64,000 nt of DNA from assembly GCA_022340665.1 (NCBI GenBank), contig JAJDNM010000141.1:37740-101739 (forward strand). The letters run 5' to 3'. Below the pieces are notes generated by a model. That model searched no databases and was not told the origin of the DNA. It was given only the letters and a program-made list of their open reading frames with translations. Origin of the DNA: Acidobacteriota bacterium (GTDB taxonomy: Bacteria; Acidobacteriota; Thermoanaerobaculia; Thermoanaerobaculales; Sulfomarinibacteraceae). This document shows, piece after piece, positions 52,073 through 60,745 of this stretch; the first letter of the stretch is position 1; each line of letters begins with the position of its first letter. The translations under genes were made by a program, and so were the position numbers.

Positions 52073-53964
52073 CCGTACGCATCACCAAGACAATCCTCTG
52101 GGCTCTGGTGGGTGCAGGGCTGGTCGCCCTCGTCGCGCGCTTTGCGGGCGGCCTCGGCGTCACCACCAACCTCAGCGACCTCACACCCTGGGGCCTGTGG
52201 ATCGGGCTCAAGCTCGCCGGCGTCGCGTTTGCGGCCGGCGGCTTTACCATCGCGGCCGTCGTTTACATCTTCCGTTTCGAGTCCTATCACATACTGGCCC
52301 GCCGCTCGGTTCTGATCGGGCTACTGGGCTACACATTTTTCGTCGTCAGCCTGATCGTCGACCTCGGGATACCGTGGAATATCTGGCGACCGATCGCCTA
52401 TTGGAACCTCCACTCGCCCCTCTTCGAAGTAGCCTGGTGCGTGATGCTCTATCTGACGGTGCTGGCACTCGAGTTCGCGCCGGTCGTGCTCGAAAAGTAC
52501 AGTCAGCGTTGGCGACTCTGCGATCTTGCCTACCGTTTTCTCAAACGCATCACCATACCACTGGTTGTCTTCGGCATTGCGCTTTCGGTCCTCCACCAGT
52601 CGTCGCTTGGCACCCTGTTCGCGATCATGCCCCACCGCCAGCACCCTCTGTTCTACTCCCCGATCATCAACGTCCTGTTCTTCGTGTCGTGTATCGCGAT
52701 GGGCCTGGCGGCGGTGATCGTAGAGTCCTACCTCGCGAACCTTCTCTATCAGCGTCGTATCAACGATCACCAGCTGCGTCGTCTCGGGCAGTTTCTGGCG
52801 TGGGTCATCTGGCTATTCATCATTATCCGCCTCGGCGATCTCGCGCTCAGGGGCGACGCCCGATACCTGGTCGGGAGCGGTTGGGACAGCGTGCTCTTCT
52901 GGATCGAGATGGGAGCGCTACTGCTGGTGCCCTCCCTGCTCCTGCAGTGGCGACGGGTGCGCGAGAGCCGGTTCCTGCTCTCGACCATGGCGTTCACCGT
53001 CGTCATAGGTTTCATCCTTAATCGGATCAATGTGGCCGGGCTGGCGACCATCTCAGCGACCGGCACCAGTTACTTTCCGTCCGGGCTCGAGATCCTCATG
53101 AGCCTCGGACTGGTCCCCGGTATCGCTGTACTGATCTGGATGTACCTGGTGGAGAACTACGAGGTCTGGCAACACGAAGAAGCGATCGACGAAGTCGATA
53201 TGAGGTACGAGCCACCGCGACGCGACCGGCCTTCGGGCGTGTGGCTCGGGGACTCGAGCTTGGCCAGCTTCAAGCTGTACTCGACGGCCTTTGTCATGAC
53301 CGCAGCGTTGACCTTCGGTCTGCTACCGAGAGACGCCCTGTTCGGAGCGTCAGCGGTGGCCAAGACGGTCGAGCGGCCGCGCGGCCGCGCCGTCTTGCTG
53401 GTTGATGGCGACCGAGCCGGAACCAGCGTTCTCTTCGACCACCGCAAACACGAGGAAAAACTCGGCCTCGAGGAATCGTGTGATCGGTGCCACCATATGG
53501 CCAATCCGATGGATCAGGACACGCCATGCTGGTGCTGTCACCGAGACATGTGGTCAGTAACCGATATCTTCGATCACGACGGCCACGTCCGAGACCTCGA
53601 GCGGTTCGGAGCTCTGGACGCGTGTGCCGCCTGCCACCCCGACGGCGGACAGCCAAGGGCCCGCGAGACCGTCTCCACCTGCACGGTCGAGGGCTGCCAT
53701 CTTTATGAACTTGCTTTGCACCGCGAAAAGGCAAGGGTCCAACCGGATGACGTCACGCGTGCCCGTTTCGCGGTCGGTTACATGGACGCCATGCACGGGC
53801 TGTGCATCGAATGCCACAAGGAGCGAGCGGCCGAGCTCGGTCGGCCGCATCACGGTGACTGCGCCACCTGCCACCGACATGGGCTGGGACCGGAGGCAAC
53901 GATCCTCACCCATCTGCGGGAACGCCACGACGTGATTTTCAGAACCGGGGAAACACCGCGATGA
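52069..53964 (+). CDS. Fusion of NrfD-type membrane subunit with a hexaheme cytochrome c
   Basis: 631 residues. The first ~375 are an NrfD/HmcC protein with about nine membrane helices. An extra helix (about 404-423) leads into a 200-residue domain with six heme sites: CDRCH, CWCCH, CAACH, the wider CTVEGCH, CIECH and CATCH. The extra helix would put the hemes in the periplasm. In Hmc these functions are separate proteins; here the cytochrome is built into the membrane subunit. Overlaps the ferredoxin gene (ATGA) and the response-regulator gene. Confidence 0.92.
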   Translation: MTVRITKTILWALVGAGLVALVARFAGGLGVTTNLSDLTPWGLWIGLKLAGVAFAAGGFTIAAVVYIFRFESYHILARRSVLIGLLGYTFFVVSLIVDLGIPWNIWRPIAYWNLHSPLFEVAWCVMLYLTVLALEFAPVVLEKYSQRWRLCDLAYRFLKRITIPLVVFGIALSVLHQSSLGTLFAIMPHRQHPLFYSPIINVLFFVSCIAMGLAAVIVESYLANLLYQRRINDHQLRRLGQFLAWVIWLFIIIRLGDLALRGDARYLVGSGWDSVLFWIEMGALLLVPSLLLQWRRVRESRFLLSTMAFTVVIGFILNRINVAGLATISATGTSYFPSGLEILMSLGLVPGIAVLIWMYLVENYEVWQHEEAIDEVDMRYEPPRRDRPSGVWLGDSSLASFKLYSTAFVMTAALTFGLLPRDALFGASAVAKTVERPRGRAVLLVDGDRAGTSVLFDHRKHEEKLGLEESCDRCHHMANPMDQDTPCWCCHRDMWSVTDIFDHDGHVRDLERFGALDACAACHPDGGQPRARETVSTCTVEGCHLYELALHREKARVQPDDVTRARFAVGYMDAMHGLCIECHKERAAELGRPHHGDCATCHRHGLGPEATILTHLRERHDVIFRTGETPR

Positions 53965-54377
53965 ATAACCGGGAATTGCTTTCCCTGTCGGTGGTCGTCG
54001 TCGACGACGAACCCGACGTCGCTGTTTATCTGGCGGCGGTGTTGGAGAAAAAGGGCCACACGGCCCACACCGCGAAAAACGCGGCCGAAGGGTTCGCCAT
54101 GATCAAAAGCCTCCACCCCGATGTTGCCTGCATCGACATCGTGATGCCGGAGGAAACCGGTGTCGCGCTGTTTCGGAAAATCCGTGCCGATGACGAAGTA
54201 GGCGATACGCCGGTAGTCTTCATCACCGCTTTGAAGCCGGAGATGGCCGCGTACCAGAATGGAATGAACGTTGAACCGATCCCAAAGGCCGACGAGTACG
54301 TTGAGAAGCCTCCGGACTCAGCGGCCTTCGTTGAAGCCGTCGAGAGGGCGGCGCGCTCGCGCCGCAGTCGAAAATGA
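53961..54377 (+). CDS. Single-domain response regulator
   Basis: 138 residues with VVVDDE and phospho-acceptor Asp59 (CIDIVMP), receiver only. It overlaps the stop of the NrfD-cytochrome gene and the start of the kinase gene, so it belongs to the redox operon. Confidence 0.9.
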   Translation: MNNRELLSLSVVVVDDEPDVAVYLAAVLEKKGHTAHTAKNAAEGFAMIKSLHPDVACIDIVMPEETGVALFRKIRADDEVGDTPVVFITALKPEMAAYQNGMNVEPIPKADEYVEKPPDSAAFVEAVERAARSRRSRK

Positions 54378-56182
54378 TTGAAGGCTGGATCGAGTCACAC
54401 CTATTCGATGAGGTCCCGCAGATCGTCGCGGTCTTCGACCGCCAATACCGTATCGTCAAGGCAAACAGACGATTGACCGACACTTTCGGGGAGTGGAGTG
54501 GCCGGCGATGCTATGACGTGCTGCGCGGACGCAGCACCCGCTGTGAGGGATGCGAAGCGGCAAACGTGTTCGCAGACGGCCAGATTCGTACCTCATCCGA
54601 AAGTTGGCTTGATAAGGTGGGGCACCACGGGCACTTCGTCACCCGCCTCGTCCCAGTCCCCGACGAGAACGATCGGATCGCCTACGTGCTCGCCATGGCC
54701 ACCGACGTCACCCGGTGCGAACAGCTCGATCGGGAGCACCAAATCCTGTTCGAGCGCGTCCCATGTTACGTCGCCGTGCTGGACAGCGAACTTCGCATCG
54801 TGCGCGCCAACGAGCTGGCGCGGAAAACGTTCGGATTCCACGTCGGACAGCTGTGCCACAGGGTGTACAAACATAGTGAGCAACGATGTGCCAACTGTCC
54901 GGCTTTGCGGAGCTTCGCAGACGGCAGAGTGCACACTGCGCAAATGGTCGGCGAACGCGAGAACGGTGATTCTGCGTACTACGTGTTGACCTCCGCACCC
55001 CTGGCTCGCGAGGGGGAGCCGATCGAGTACGTCATCGAAATCCTTCACGACATCACAGAGGTCAAATCTCTCGAGAGCGAACTGATTCGGGAACGCCAGT
55101 TTCTCGCCAGCACGATCGACCAATCATTCGACGGGATAGTCGCCACTGACGCCGGGCGAAGGATCACGGTCCTCAACCCGGCAGCAGAACAACTTCTCGG
55201 CGTCACAGCGTACGAGCTGCGCGGCAGCACAGATCTCGAGCGCATCTACCCGACCGAGTTCCTCACAGTCCTTGAACGCGGAGGTTCGAGCTGCATCCTG
55301 CCAGAGACTACGATTCGCGTCGGCGAAGACGACATCCCTGTCCGCTTTGCCGGCGTCGTGGTGCGTGACGGCGAAAAGAACCTCGGCACCGCCGGCTTTC
55401 TGCAGGACCTCAGGGATGTCAAACGGCTCGAACATGAAAAGCTCGACGCGGAGCGGTTGGCCGCGGTAGGCCAAACGGTGGCCGGCCTCGCTCACGGCGT
55501 CAAAAACATTCTTACTGGCCTCGAAGGCGGTATGTTTCTGGTTCAATGGGGAATCGAGGACGGTCGTCAGGACAAGCTCGAAGAAGGGTGGAAGATGCTC
55601 GACCGCAACTTCCACAAGATCACTACCTTCGTGCGCGAGTTCCTGAGCTTTGCCAAGGGCCGGGTACCGATGGTTTTACCCACCGACCCGAATCAGCTGG
55701 CGGATGACGCGGTCGCGCTGTTCAGCGAAGCCGCTCGTGAACGGGGAATTTCAATCGAGTCCGACTTTCAGGAAGCGATACCGGACGCCAATCTCGATGC
55801 CGCGGCTCTCCAACGCTGTCTCGCAAATCTCATCTCCAATGCGATCGACGCCTGTCTCGTGAGCGATCAAGACGGCGACCGAGTCATCGTCCGCACCCGT
55901 GACCGGGACGGCAACCTGGAGTTCGAGGTGGAGGATAACGGCTGCGGAATGGATTACGAGATCAAGCGCAAGGTCTTCACGAGCTTCTTCACCACCAAAG
56001 GCACCGAGGGCACCGGCCTCGGCCTTCTCGTGACCAAGAAAATCGTCCAGGAGCACGGTGGATCGGTGGATATCGAGTCGACGCCAGGCTCTGGTTCGGC
56101 TTTCAGAATCACACTTCCCCGGCACCGACTTCCCGTACCTGCCGAACACGATGTCGAAACAAACAACAAAGGAGACGCATAG
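54374..56182 (+). CDS. Multi-PAS histidine kinase
   Basis: 602 residues, no clear membrane helix. Three PAS-like domains (about 10-115, 120-235, 240-355): the first two have cysteine groups (CYDVLRGRSTRCEGC, CHRVYKHSEQRCANC). H-box GLAHGVKNILTGLEGG near 375 and ATPase domain (DNGCGMDYE, GTGLGLLVTKK) follow. Cytoplasmic redox-type sensing is plausible. Its H-box is almost identical to that of the kinase at 23772. Confidence 0.9.
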   Translation: MIEGWIESHLFDEVPQIVAVFDRQYRIVKANRRLTDTFGEWSGRRCYDVLRGRSTRCEGCEAANVFADGQIRTSSESWLDKVGHHGHFVTRLVPVPDENDRIAYVLAMATDVTRCEQLDREHQILFERVPCYVAVLDSELRIVRANELARKTFGFHVGQLCHRVYKHSEQRCANCPALRSFADGRVHTAQMVGERENGDSAYYVLTSAPLAREGEPIEYVIEILHDITEVKSLESELIRERQFLASTIDQSFDGIVATDAGRRITVLNPAAEQLLGVTAYELRGSTDLERIYPTEFLTVLERGGSSCILPETTIRVGEDDIPVRFAGVVVRDGEKNLGTAGFLQDLRDVKRLEHEKLDAERLAAVGQTVAGLAHGVKNILTGLEGGMFLVQWGIEDGRQDKLEEGWKMLDRNFHKITTFVREFLSFAKGRVPMVLPTDPNQLADDAVALFSEAARERGISIESDFQEAIPDANLDAAALQRCLANLISNAIDACLVSDQDGDRVIVRTRDRDGNLEFEVEDNGCGMDYEIKRKVFTSFFTTKGTEGTGLGLLVTKKIVQEHGGSVDIESTPGSGSAFRITLPRHRLPVPAEHDVETNNKGDA

Positions 56183-56716
56183 ATGAGCCGTCCCGAAGAC
56201 AAGACCATTCTCATCGTCGATGACGAGCCAGATGTGGTCGCCTACTTCTCAGGCATCCTCGAACGAGCTGGGTTTAACGTGGTCACTGCGAGCAATGGCA
56301 GCGAAGCGCTGGAGGCAGTGCGCGAGCACCCACCGGACTTCATCTCCCTCGACCTCGTGATGCCAGAGAAATCCGGCATCCGATTCCTCTACGAGCTGCG
56401 CAAGAACCGGGACTGGGCCAAGATCCCGATCATGATCGTCACCGCTCATGCACGCGACGATCTTGGCAAGAGTGATTTCGACGAGATCTTTTCTGGCAGG
56501 ACAATGGTTGGGCCTCTGACCTACCTCGAAAAGCCAGTCAAACCCGAGCGCTTCCTGCACAACGTTCTGAAGATCCTTGGCCTGACACCGCTCGAGGAGG
56601 CGACGTCGTTGGAAGACGAGGGGCATCTCCGAAATCGCATCAGCTCACACCTCGAGAATGCCGATTTGAAGACCCTCGAGAAGGTAATCGAAGCGCTCGG
56701 CGAGGACAACGCCTGA
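56183..56716 (+). CDS. Response regulator with uncharacterised helical C-terminus
   Basis: 177 residues: receiver (about 8-125) with VDDEPD and phospho-acceptor Asp57 (LDLVMP), then about 45 charged residues with no recognisable DNA-binding motif. It starts immediately after the kinase stop and ends the operon of the second Hmc-like complex. Confidence 0.88.
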   Translation: MSRPEDKTILIVDDEPDVVAYFSGILERAGFNVVTASNGSEALEAVREHPPDFISLDLVMPEKSGIRFLYELRKNRDWAKIPIMIVTAHARDDLGKSDFDEIFSGRTMVGPLTYLEKPVKPERFLHNVLKILGLTPLEEATSLEDEGHLRNRISSHLENADLKTLEKVIEALGEDNA

Positions 56717-56859
56717 TCTGCATCGCCTCTGAATCCATGCATTGAGGCGACTCTCGACGCGGACAGAGGAGCGTTTTGCACCCAAATGGGTGGCGCGCCG
56801 TGTCGTCACCACGCTCTCAAACTGTTGAATTCCAGAGATTTCGAATTCTCCAATCCATC

Positions 56860-56875
56860 TGGCACGCAGCTTGCT
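56860..56875 (+). promoter_or_regulatory. Sigma-54 promoter of the rhodanese gene
   Basis: TGGCACGCAGCTTGCT is a full match to TGGCACG-N4-TTGC. Predicted start near 56886; ATG at 56959. GAATTC arms (56827-56846) upstream form an imperfect dyad. Confidence 0.85.
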
Positions 56876-56958
56876 GCAATCGCATATGAAACCTCATGCC
56901 GTGACAAGAGACGGGTCGCTTGAAATCAGTTCCTTGTGAGACGGAAAGGAGGAGTGTC

Positions 56959-57306
56959 ATGGTCAAAGGCATCGCGATCGAGGACTTGAAGGAGAGGATT
57001 GACAAAGGGGATTCGTTCGTCTTGGTGAATGCGTCGGACAACGTCTCAGTCTGTTCGATGGACGCCATCAAGGGCACGTACTGTATTCCGAGGTCACAGC
57101 TTCTCGGCCAGCTCGGGGTGCTGTTTCCGAAATCCATCCATCTCGTCGTGTATTGTGTGACTCCTGAGTGCGCCGAGGAAGCAGCCAAGGACCTCAGCGA
57201 GCATGGCTACACCCACGTCGAGTACGTCACCGGCACTCTGTTGGAGTGGAAAGACAGAGGGTACCCGACCGAATCATTGTGGCCCGCCTACGACTGGCAC
57301 GATTGA
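56959..57306 (+). CDS. Single-domain rhodanese-like sulfurtransferase
   Basis: 115 residues, one rhodanese domain with the catalytic cysteine in LVVYCVTPEC near 68 and a second cysteine five residues on. AAAGGAGG upstream of the ATG at 56959. Likely moves sulfane sulfur (for example persulfides) in the sulfur network encoded here. Behind its own sigma-54 promoter. Confidence 0.88.
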   Translation: MVKGIAIEDLKERIDKGDSFVLVNASDNVSVCSMDAIKGTYCIPRSQLLGQLGVLFPKSIHLVVYCVTPECAEEAAKDLSEHGYTHVEYVTGTLLEWKDRGYPTESLWPAYDWHD

Positions 57307-57419
57307 TTCGGCGACTTTCGAGTCATACTTCCAAAGTTGGAAGGCGTGGGATTGCACAGGCGCACAATCATCGCTGGCTCGCACCCGCAGCACGTCCGCC
57401 GACGGGCGGTCCTGAATAA

Positions 57420-57533
57420 TCGCCTTCCGGGCGGAATTCGGGAGACCCATTGCTGATTCCGGGGCCGGAGCTGGTTGGCAACCTTTGGGAGAAGTGCAAG
57501 TCGAAGGAGTCAAATCCACGACGCCGAAGGTGA
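57420..57533 (+). pseudogene. Remnant of a peroxiredoxin C-terminus
   Basis: The reading frame 57420-57533 encodes GDPLLIPGPELVGNLWEKC, matching the C-terminus of the intact peroxiredoxin ([19 protein letters not shown]). The frame is cut by a TAA just upstream, and no catalytic domain remains. Confidence 0.65.
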
Positions 57534-57553
57534 ACAGCATTCCGCCGATGGCC

Positions 57554-57799
57554 CCCATCTCTGATGATCGCGGCAACCGAGGCGCGGCCACCTTGGGTCG
57601 CATCCCAGACCTGACCGTGCAACACTGCATCACCGATAACCTCGAGCCCGAGTTCGCCTTCAATCAGTACGGCCAAAAGCCGATCGTACGGATTATCGCC
57701 GACCGTCGCCAGAACCGGGTAGAAGGAGTCCAGCGATCGCTCGTCAACGATGGCTTCACGACGCACGATGGCCTCACCGCCTTCGAAGCCAGGGAACAA
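57554..57799 (-). pseudogene. Remnant of an old-yellow-enzyme-type reductase C-terminus
   Basis: Translated on the minus strand, 57554-57736 gives LEVIGDAVLHGQVWDATQGG, aligning with VTVIGDANEPGQIFDATHAG at the end of the reductase at 43459-45435, together with VLATVGDNPYD against VLVSIGHKSYD. The FMN, FAD and cluster domains are missing. It lies 10 bases downstream of the DUF5320 gene, suggesting a decayed operon member. Confidence 0.65.
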
Positions 57800-57808
57800 G
57801 GAGCGGGC

Positions 57809-58141
57809 TCAAGTGGTGCGCGTGTCTTCGAGTTCTTCGATTCTTTTCCGAAGCCGGTGCAGCTCCGCCTCGAGCTCAGCGGATGCTCGTTGCAGCTCGA
57901 GTTTCTCGGCCGTCGCTTCCGGCAAACGATCCGACGGCTCCCATCTATCCACCCGCTGCCAACCCGGCAGTCCGGTCGCCCAGAAACGGTTGCGCCACCC
58001 GTGGCCGCGTCCGAAGCCACGCTGTCGACCCCCCACGCCGTTTCGCGAAAAACGCTGCCCGAAAGAGGTCCTGCAATTCCCGAATCCTCCACCGGTCAAC
58101 GGCCCATGACCCATCGGTCCGGTTCGATCTCCTCCTGGCAT
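57809..58141 (-). CDS. DUF5320-family protein
   Basis: 110 residues. The start MPGGDRTGPMGHGPLTGGG is the family signature, followed by a Gly/Arg region and a C-terminal coiled coil (about 78-105). AAGGAGG upstream. Such proteins usually neighbour NifX-fold genes. Function unknown. Confidence 0.85.
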   Translation of the reverse strand: MPGGDRTGPMGHGPLTGGGFGNCRTSFGQRFSRNGVGGRQRGFGRGHGWRNRFWATGLPGWQRVDRWEPSDRLPEATAEKLELQRASAELEAELHRLRKRIEELEDTRTT

Positions 58142-58156
58142 GGTGATGCCCTCCTT

Positions 58157-58441
58157 TCAGCTTTCGTTCTCCCGCGGAGCGCGACGGTTCTCGATTTCCA
58201 AATGATGGGGCGAGCCTTCACGCACCATCGCAACGCCGCAGGTGGAGCAACGTTCGTCAAGACACGGTACGCCTTGTTTGTGCGGAACTCGGTGCCCACA
58301 TTTGGGACAGACACAGAATCCGCCGATGCCCAATCCTCCACCCTCTCCGCTGCGGCCGCCGCTGCTTTGGCCGCCCCGACCGAACCCTCGGTCCGATTTC
58401 ACTCCCTGACCTCGTCCCTGGCCTCTGCCTTTTTTCGGCAT
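58157..58441 (-). CDS. Zinc-ribbon/CxxC protein with Gly/Arg-rich N-terminus
   Basis: 94 residues. A Gly/Arg/Lys-rich leader of about 40 residues precedes [18 protein letters not shown] and [11 protein letters not shown]. Relative of 47127-47345. ATG at 58441 after GAAGGAG; longer frame upstream rejected. Confidence 0.82.
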   Translation of the reverse strand: MPKKGRGQGRGQGVKSDRGFGRGGQSSGGRSGEGGGLGIGGFCVCPKCGHRVPHKQGVPCLDERCSTCGVAMVREGSPHHLEIENRRAPRENES

Positions 58442-58481
58442 GGTCAATCTCCTTCGAGATGAGCACGTGTTTCGCGCCCCC

Positions 58482-58883
58482 TCAATTGTCGTGGCATCCA
58501 CCGCGGCCGGGTTGACCGTGATCGTGGCCGCAGTCGTGGTAGTTGTGCTCGTGGCACACCTCGCCGCTGGCCTCGAGGGTGCCGTCGAGGTAGCCCCGCG
58601 CGACAGCGTCAGGATCCTCTCCCCGAATGCCCGTCACCACCTCGATGCCGTGCTGGGCGAGGATGCCGGCGGCGCGCGGCCCCATGCCTCCGGCCAGAAC
58701 CACGGTCGCGCCTTGCTGGCGCAGCCACATCGGAAAGATTCCTCGCCCATGTTCTGGTGGGGCGCCCAGCTGTCGCTCACCGAGGACGCGGCTGCTCTCG
58801 TCAACGGTGTAGAAGGCGAACGCCTCGGCGCCTCCAAAGTGCTCACTGAACTTCCCCTGGTGTACTGGTATCGCGATTTTCAT
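58482..58883 (-). CDS. NifX-fold (FeMo-co-binding domain) protein with His/Cys-rich tail
   Basis: 133 residues. The fold spans about 1-105 ([20 protein letters not shown] at the start), followed by a metal-binding-like tail ([15 protein letters not shown]...CHDN). I start at the ATG at 58883, six bases after the AAGGAG that overlaps the previous ATG. Third NifX-fold protein of the window. Confidence 0.87.
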   Translation of the reverse strand: MKIAIPVHQGKFSEHFGGAEAFAFYTVDESSRVLGERQLGAPPEHGRGIFPMWLRQQGATVVLAGGMGPRAAGILAQHGIEVVTGIRGEDPDAVARGYLDGTLEASGEVCHEHNYHDCGHDHGQPGRGGCHDN

Positions 58884-58912
58884 TTTCATCTCCTTCTTGT
58901 CTTCAAGTTCTC

Positions 58913-59314
58913 TCAGCGCCGGCCTTGCCCGCGTCGACCGCGGCCCTGCAAATGACCGCAACGACAGCCCTGTCCGCGCCTGCGGCCACCGTCATGCACG
59001 GGACAAGGAAACGGCTCGTCTGACGCCGCCACCACAGGTCCCTCTGCAACCACCAACACCCGCTCTTCGACCAGCGCCCTGGCCGTCGCCAACCTTGCAC
59101 GGGCCAGGATTCTGGCGAAGGTGGGCCGGGAAACACCCATCCGCTCGGCCGCGGCCTCCTGATAAAGCCCTTCGAGGTCGGCCAATCGCAGGGCTTCGAG
59201 TTCATCGAGCCGCATTTCCTCGACCTCGAGCGAGCCGACCGGCCGGCCGATGGGCTTGAAGGCCCGTTCTCCGGCTCCGCATCCAACTCGTCTGAGCTTT
59301 TCAGGTCGTGCCAC
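58913..59314 (-). CDS. DUF134-family putative DNA-binding protein
   Basis: 133 residues starting at GTG 59314 after GGGAGG. MRLDELEALRLADLEGLYQE and AAERMGVSRPTFARILARAR form the sigma-region-4-like helix-turn-helix of DUF134; the Cys/Gly-rich end (CPVHDGGRRRGQGCRCG) may bind metal. It heads the small NifX/zinc-ribbon operon and is its likely regulator. Confidence 0.85.
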   Translation of the reverse strand: MARPEKLRRVGCGAGERAFKPIGRPVGSLEVEEMRLDELEALRLADLEGLYQEAAAERMGVSRPTFARILARARLATARALVEERVLVVAEGPVVAASDEPFPCPVHDGGRRRGQGCRCGHLQGRGRRGQGRR

Positions 59315-59330
59315 CCTGCCTCCCTTTACG

Positions 59331-59359
59331 AACATATGCTCATTATCATCCGATGTCAA
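59331..59359 (-). promoter_or_regulatory. Sigma-70 promoter of the DUF134 operon
   Basis: Minus strand TTGACA (59354-59359) and TATGTT (59331-59336) with a 17-base spacer. The predicted start is only about ten bases from the GTG, giving a very short leader. Confidence 0.65.
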
Positions 59360-59443
59360 GAGGCGGATGAATCGTCCGAAAACTTTCACCGTTGGGAGTG
59401 GTGCAAACCGCTGCACGACCAGCTTTGTTACGGTTGCTGTCGC

Positions 59444-60631
59444 ATGAGCGAGATCAAGAAAGGACCGCTGCACGCCCCCCAAACCTCGAGGGTCGTAACC
59501 ATCGCCACCGCCCACGCGGCCCATGACACCTTCAGCGCCTTCCTTCCCCCTCTGCTGCCCGTCTTCATCGAAAAGCTCTCACTTGTAAAGGCCGAGGCCG
59601 GACTGCTGACGGTCTTTCTCCAGGGACCGTCGCTCCTGCAACCCTTGATCGGTCACCTCGGGGACCGTTTCGACCTTCGCGTTGCAGTCATACTCACCCC
59701 GACGCTGACCGCGGCCTGCATGAGCCTGCTTGGCATCGCCCCGGGCTACGCCGTGATCGCCCTTCTGCTTGTGACCGCCGGCGTCTCCGCCGCGGTGTTG
59801 CATTCTCTCGCGCCGGTGATGGCGGGCCGTCTCTCGGGACATCGACTCGGGTATGGCATGGGCTTCTGGATGGTCGGCGGAGAACTCGGTCGCACCCTCG
59901 GACCCATCGTCCTGGTGAGCGCGATCGCAATCCTTGGTTTCGACGGCTTGCCGTGGTTGATGGTCGGCGGTGCCGGGGCTTCAGCGCTTCTCTATTTCGG
60001 AGTCCGCGGCACGTCACAGGCACACAGCGGTCAGGCGGAGGCGAGCAACTTCTCCCAAGCCGTGCGTTCCATGCGGAATCTGGTGCTTCCTCTATCCGGC
60101 GTGGTTGTTTTCCGCTCGTTCATGATGGCAGCCTTCGCCACCTATCTTCCCGTCTTTCTGCACGAGGAGGGGGCCAGCCTGTGGTTCGCCGGAGCGTCAT
60201 TGTCCGTCCTCGAAGCGGGCGGAGTCTTCGGCGCCCTAGTCGGCGGTTCCGCAAGTGACAGATTGGGTCGAAGGAGGGTGCTGGTAACCTCCTTTCTTCT
60301 GACGCCTGTTCTGATGTTTGCCCTCGCCCTCACTCCGGGCTGGTGGCGTTTGCCAATGCTCTTGCTGCTCGGGTTTTTCGGTCTCATGGCGACCCCGGTC
60401 ATCATGGCGTCCGTCCAGGAAAGTGCCCCCGCGAATCGAGCACTGGTCAACGGCATCTACATGGCCCTCAACTTCGTGCTGCGGGCCTTGATCGTGGTCC
60501 TTGTCGGTGCTCTCGCAGACCAACTGGGGATGCGCTCGGCCTTTTTGGCGTGCGCAGTTATCGGTCTGCTCGGAACGCCATTCGTCTTCAAGCTGCCCGG
60601 GCGGCAAGGCCGAGATGCGGTGCGAGACTGA
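59444..60631 (+). CDS. MFS transporter
   Basis: 395 residues with about twelve membrane helices and the MFS loop motif GHLGDRFDLR between helices 2 and 3, repeated weakly near 265 (GSASDRLGRRRV). Resembles fosmidomycin-resistance-type efflux carriers. ATG at 59444; its ribosome site is weak. Divergent from the DUF134 operon. Substrate unknown. Confidence 0.85.
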   Translation: MSEIKKGPLHAPQTSRVVTIATAHAAHDTFSAFLPPLLPVFIEKLSLVKAEAGLLTVFLQGPSLLQPLIGHLGDRFDLRVAVILTPTLTAACMSLLGIAPGYAVIALLLVTAGVSAAVLHSLAPVMAGRLSGHRLGYGMGFWMVGGELGRTLGPIVLVSAIAILGFDGLPWLMVGGAGASALLYFGVRGTSQAHSGQAEASNFSQAVRSMRNLVLPLSGVVVFRSFMMAAFATYLPVFLHEEGASLWFAGASLSVLEAGGVFGALVGGSASDRLGRRRVLVTSFLLTPVLMFALALTPGWWRLPMLLLLGFFGLMATPVIMASVQESAPANRALVNGIYMALNFVLRALIVVLVGALADQLGMRSAFLACAVIGLLGTPFVFKLPGRQGRDAVRD

Positions 60632-60656
60632 ATCCTGGCGACATCTCAAACGAGAA

Positions 60657-60676
60657 CCGCCCGCTTCCGCGGGCGG
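60657..60676. terminator. Bidirectional hairpin between convergent genes
   Basis: CCGCCCGCTTCCGCGGGCGG, a perfect 8-bp stem with a TTCC loop, between the MFS stop and the convergent CCG-protein gene. Confidence 0.6.
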
Positions 60677-60707
60677 CCATTGTTCGCTGCTATTGGGCGA
60701 GCGGTCC

Positions 60708-60742
60708 GGATTCCGAATTCCTCATTCCGAATTCCTAATTCG
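60708..60742. repeat. AATTCC-rich imperfect repeat block
   Basis: Alternating ATTCCGAATTCC/ATTCCTAATTC units, related to the blocks at 6635-6673 and 21931-21952. Confidence 0.7.
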
Positions 60743-60745
60743 ACA

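Noticed and set aside
57485..58462. 325-codon plus-strand frame across the DUF5320 and zinc-ribbon genes
   Set aside because: The minus strand carries family-typical proteins with good ribosome sites; the plus frame has none.
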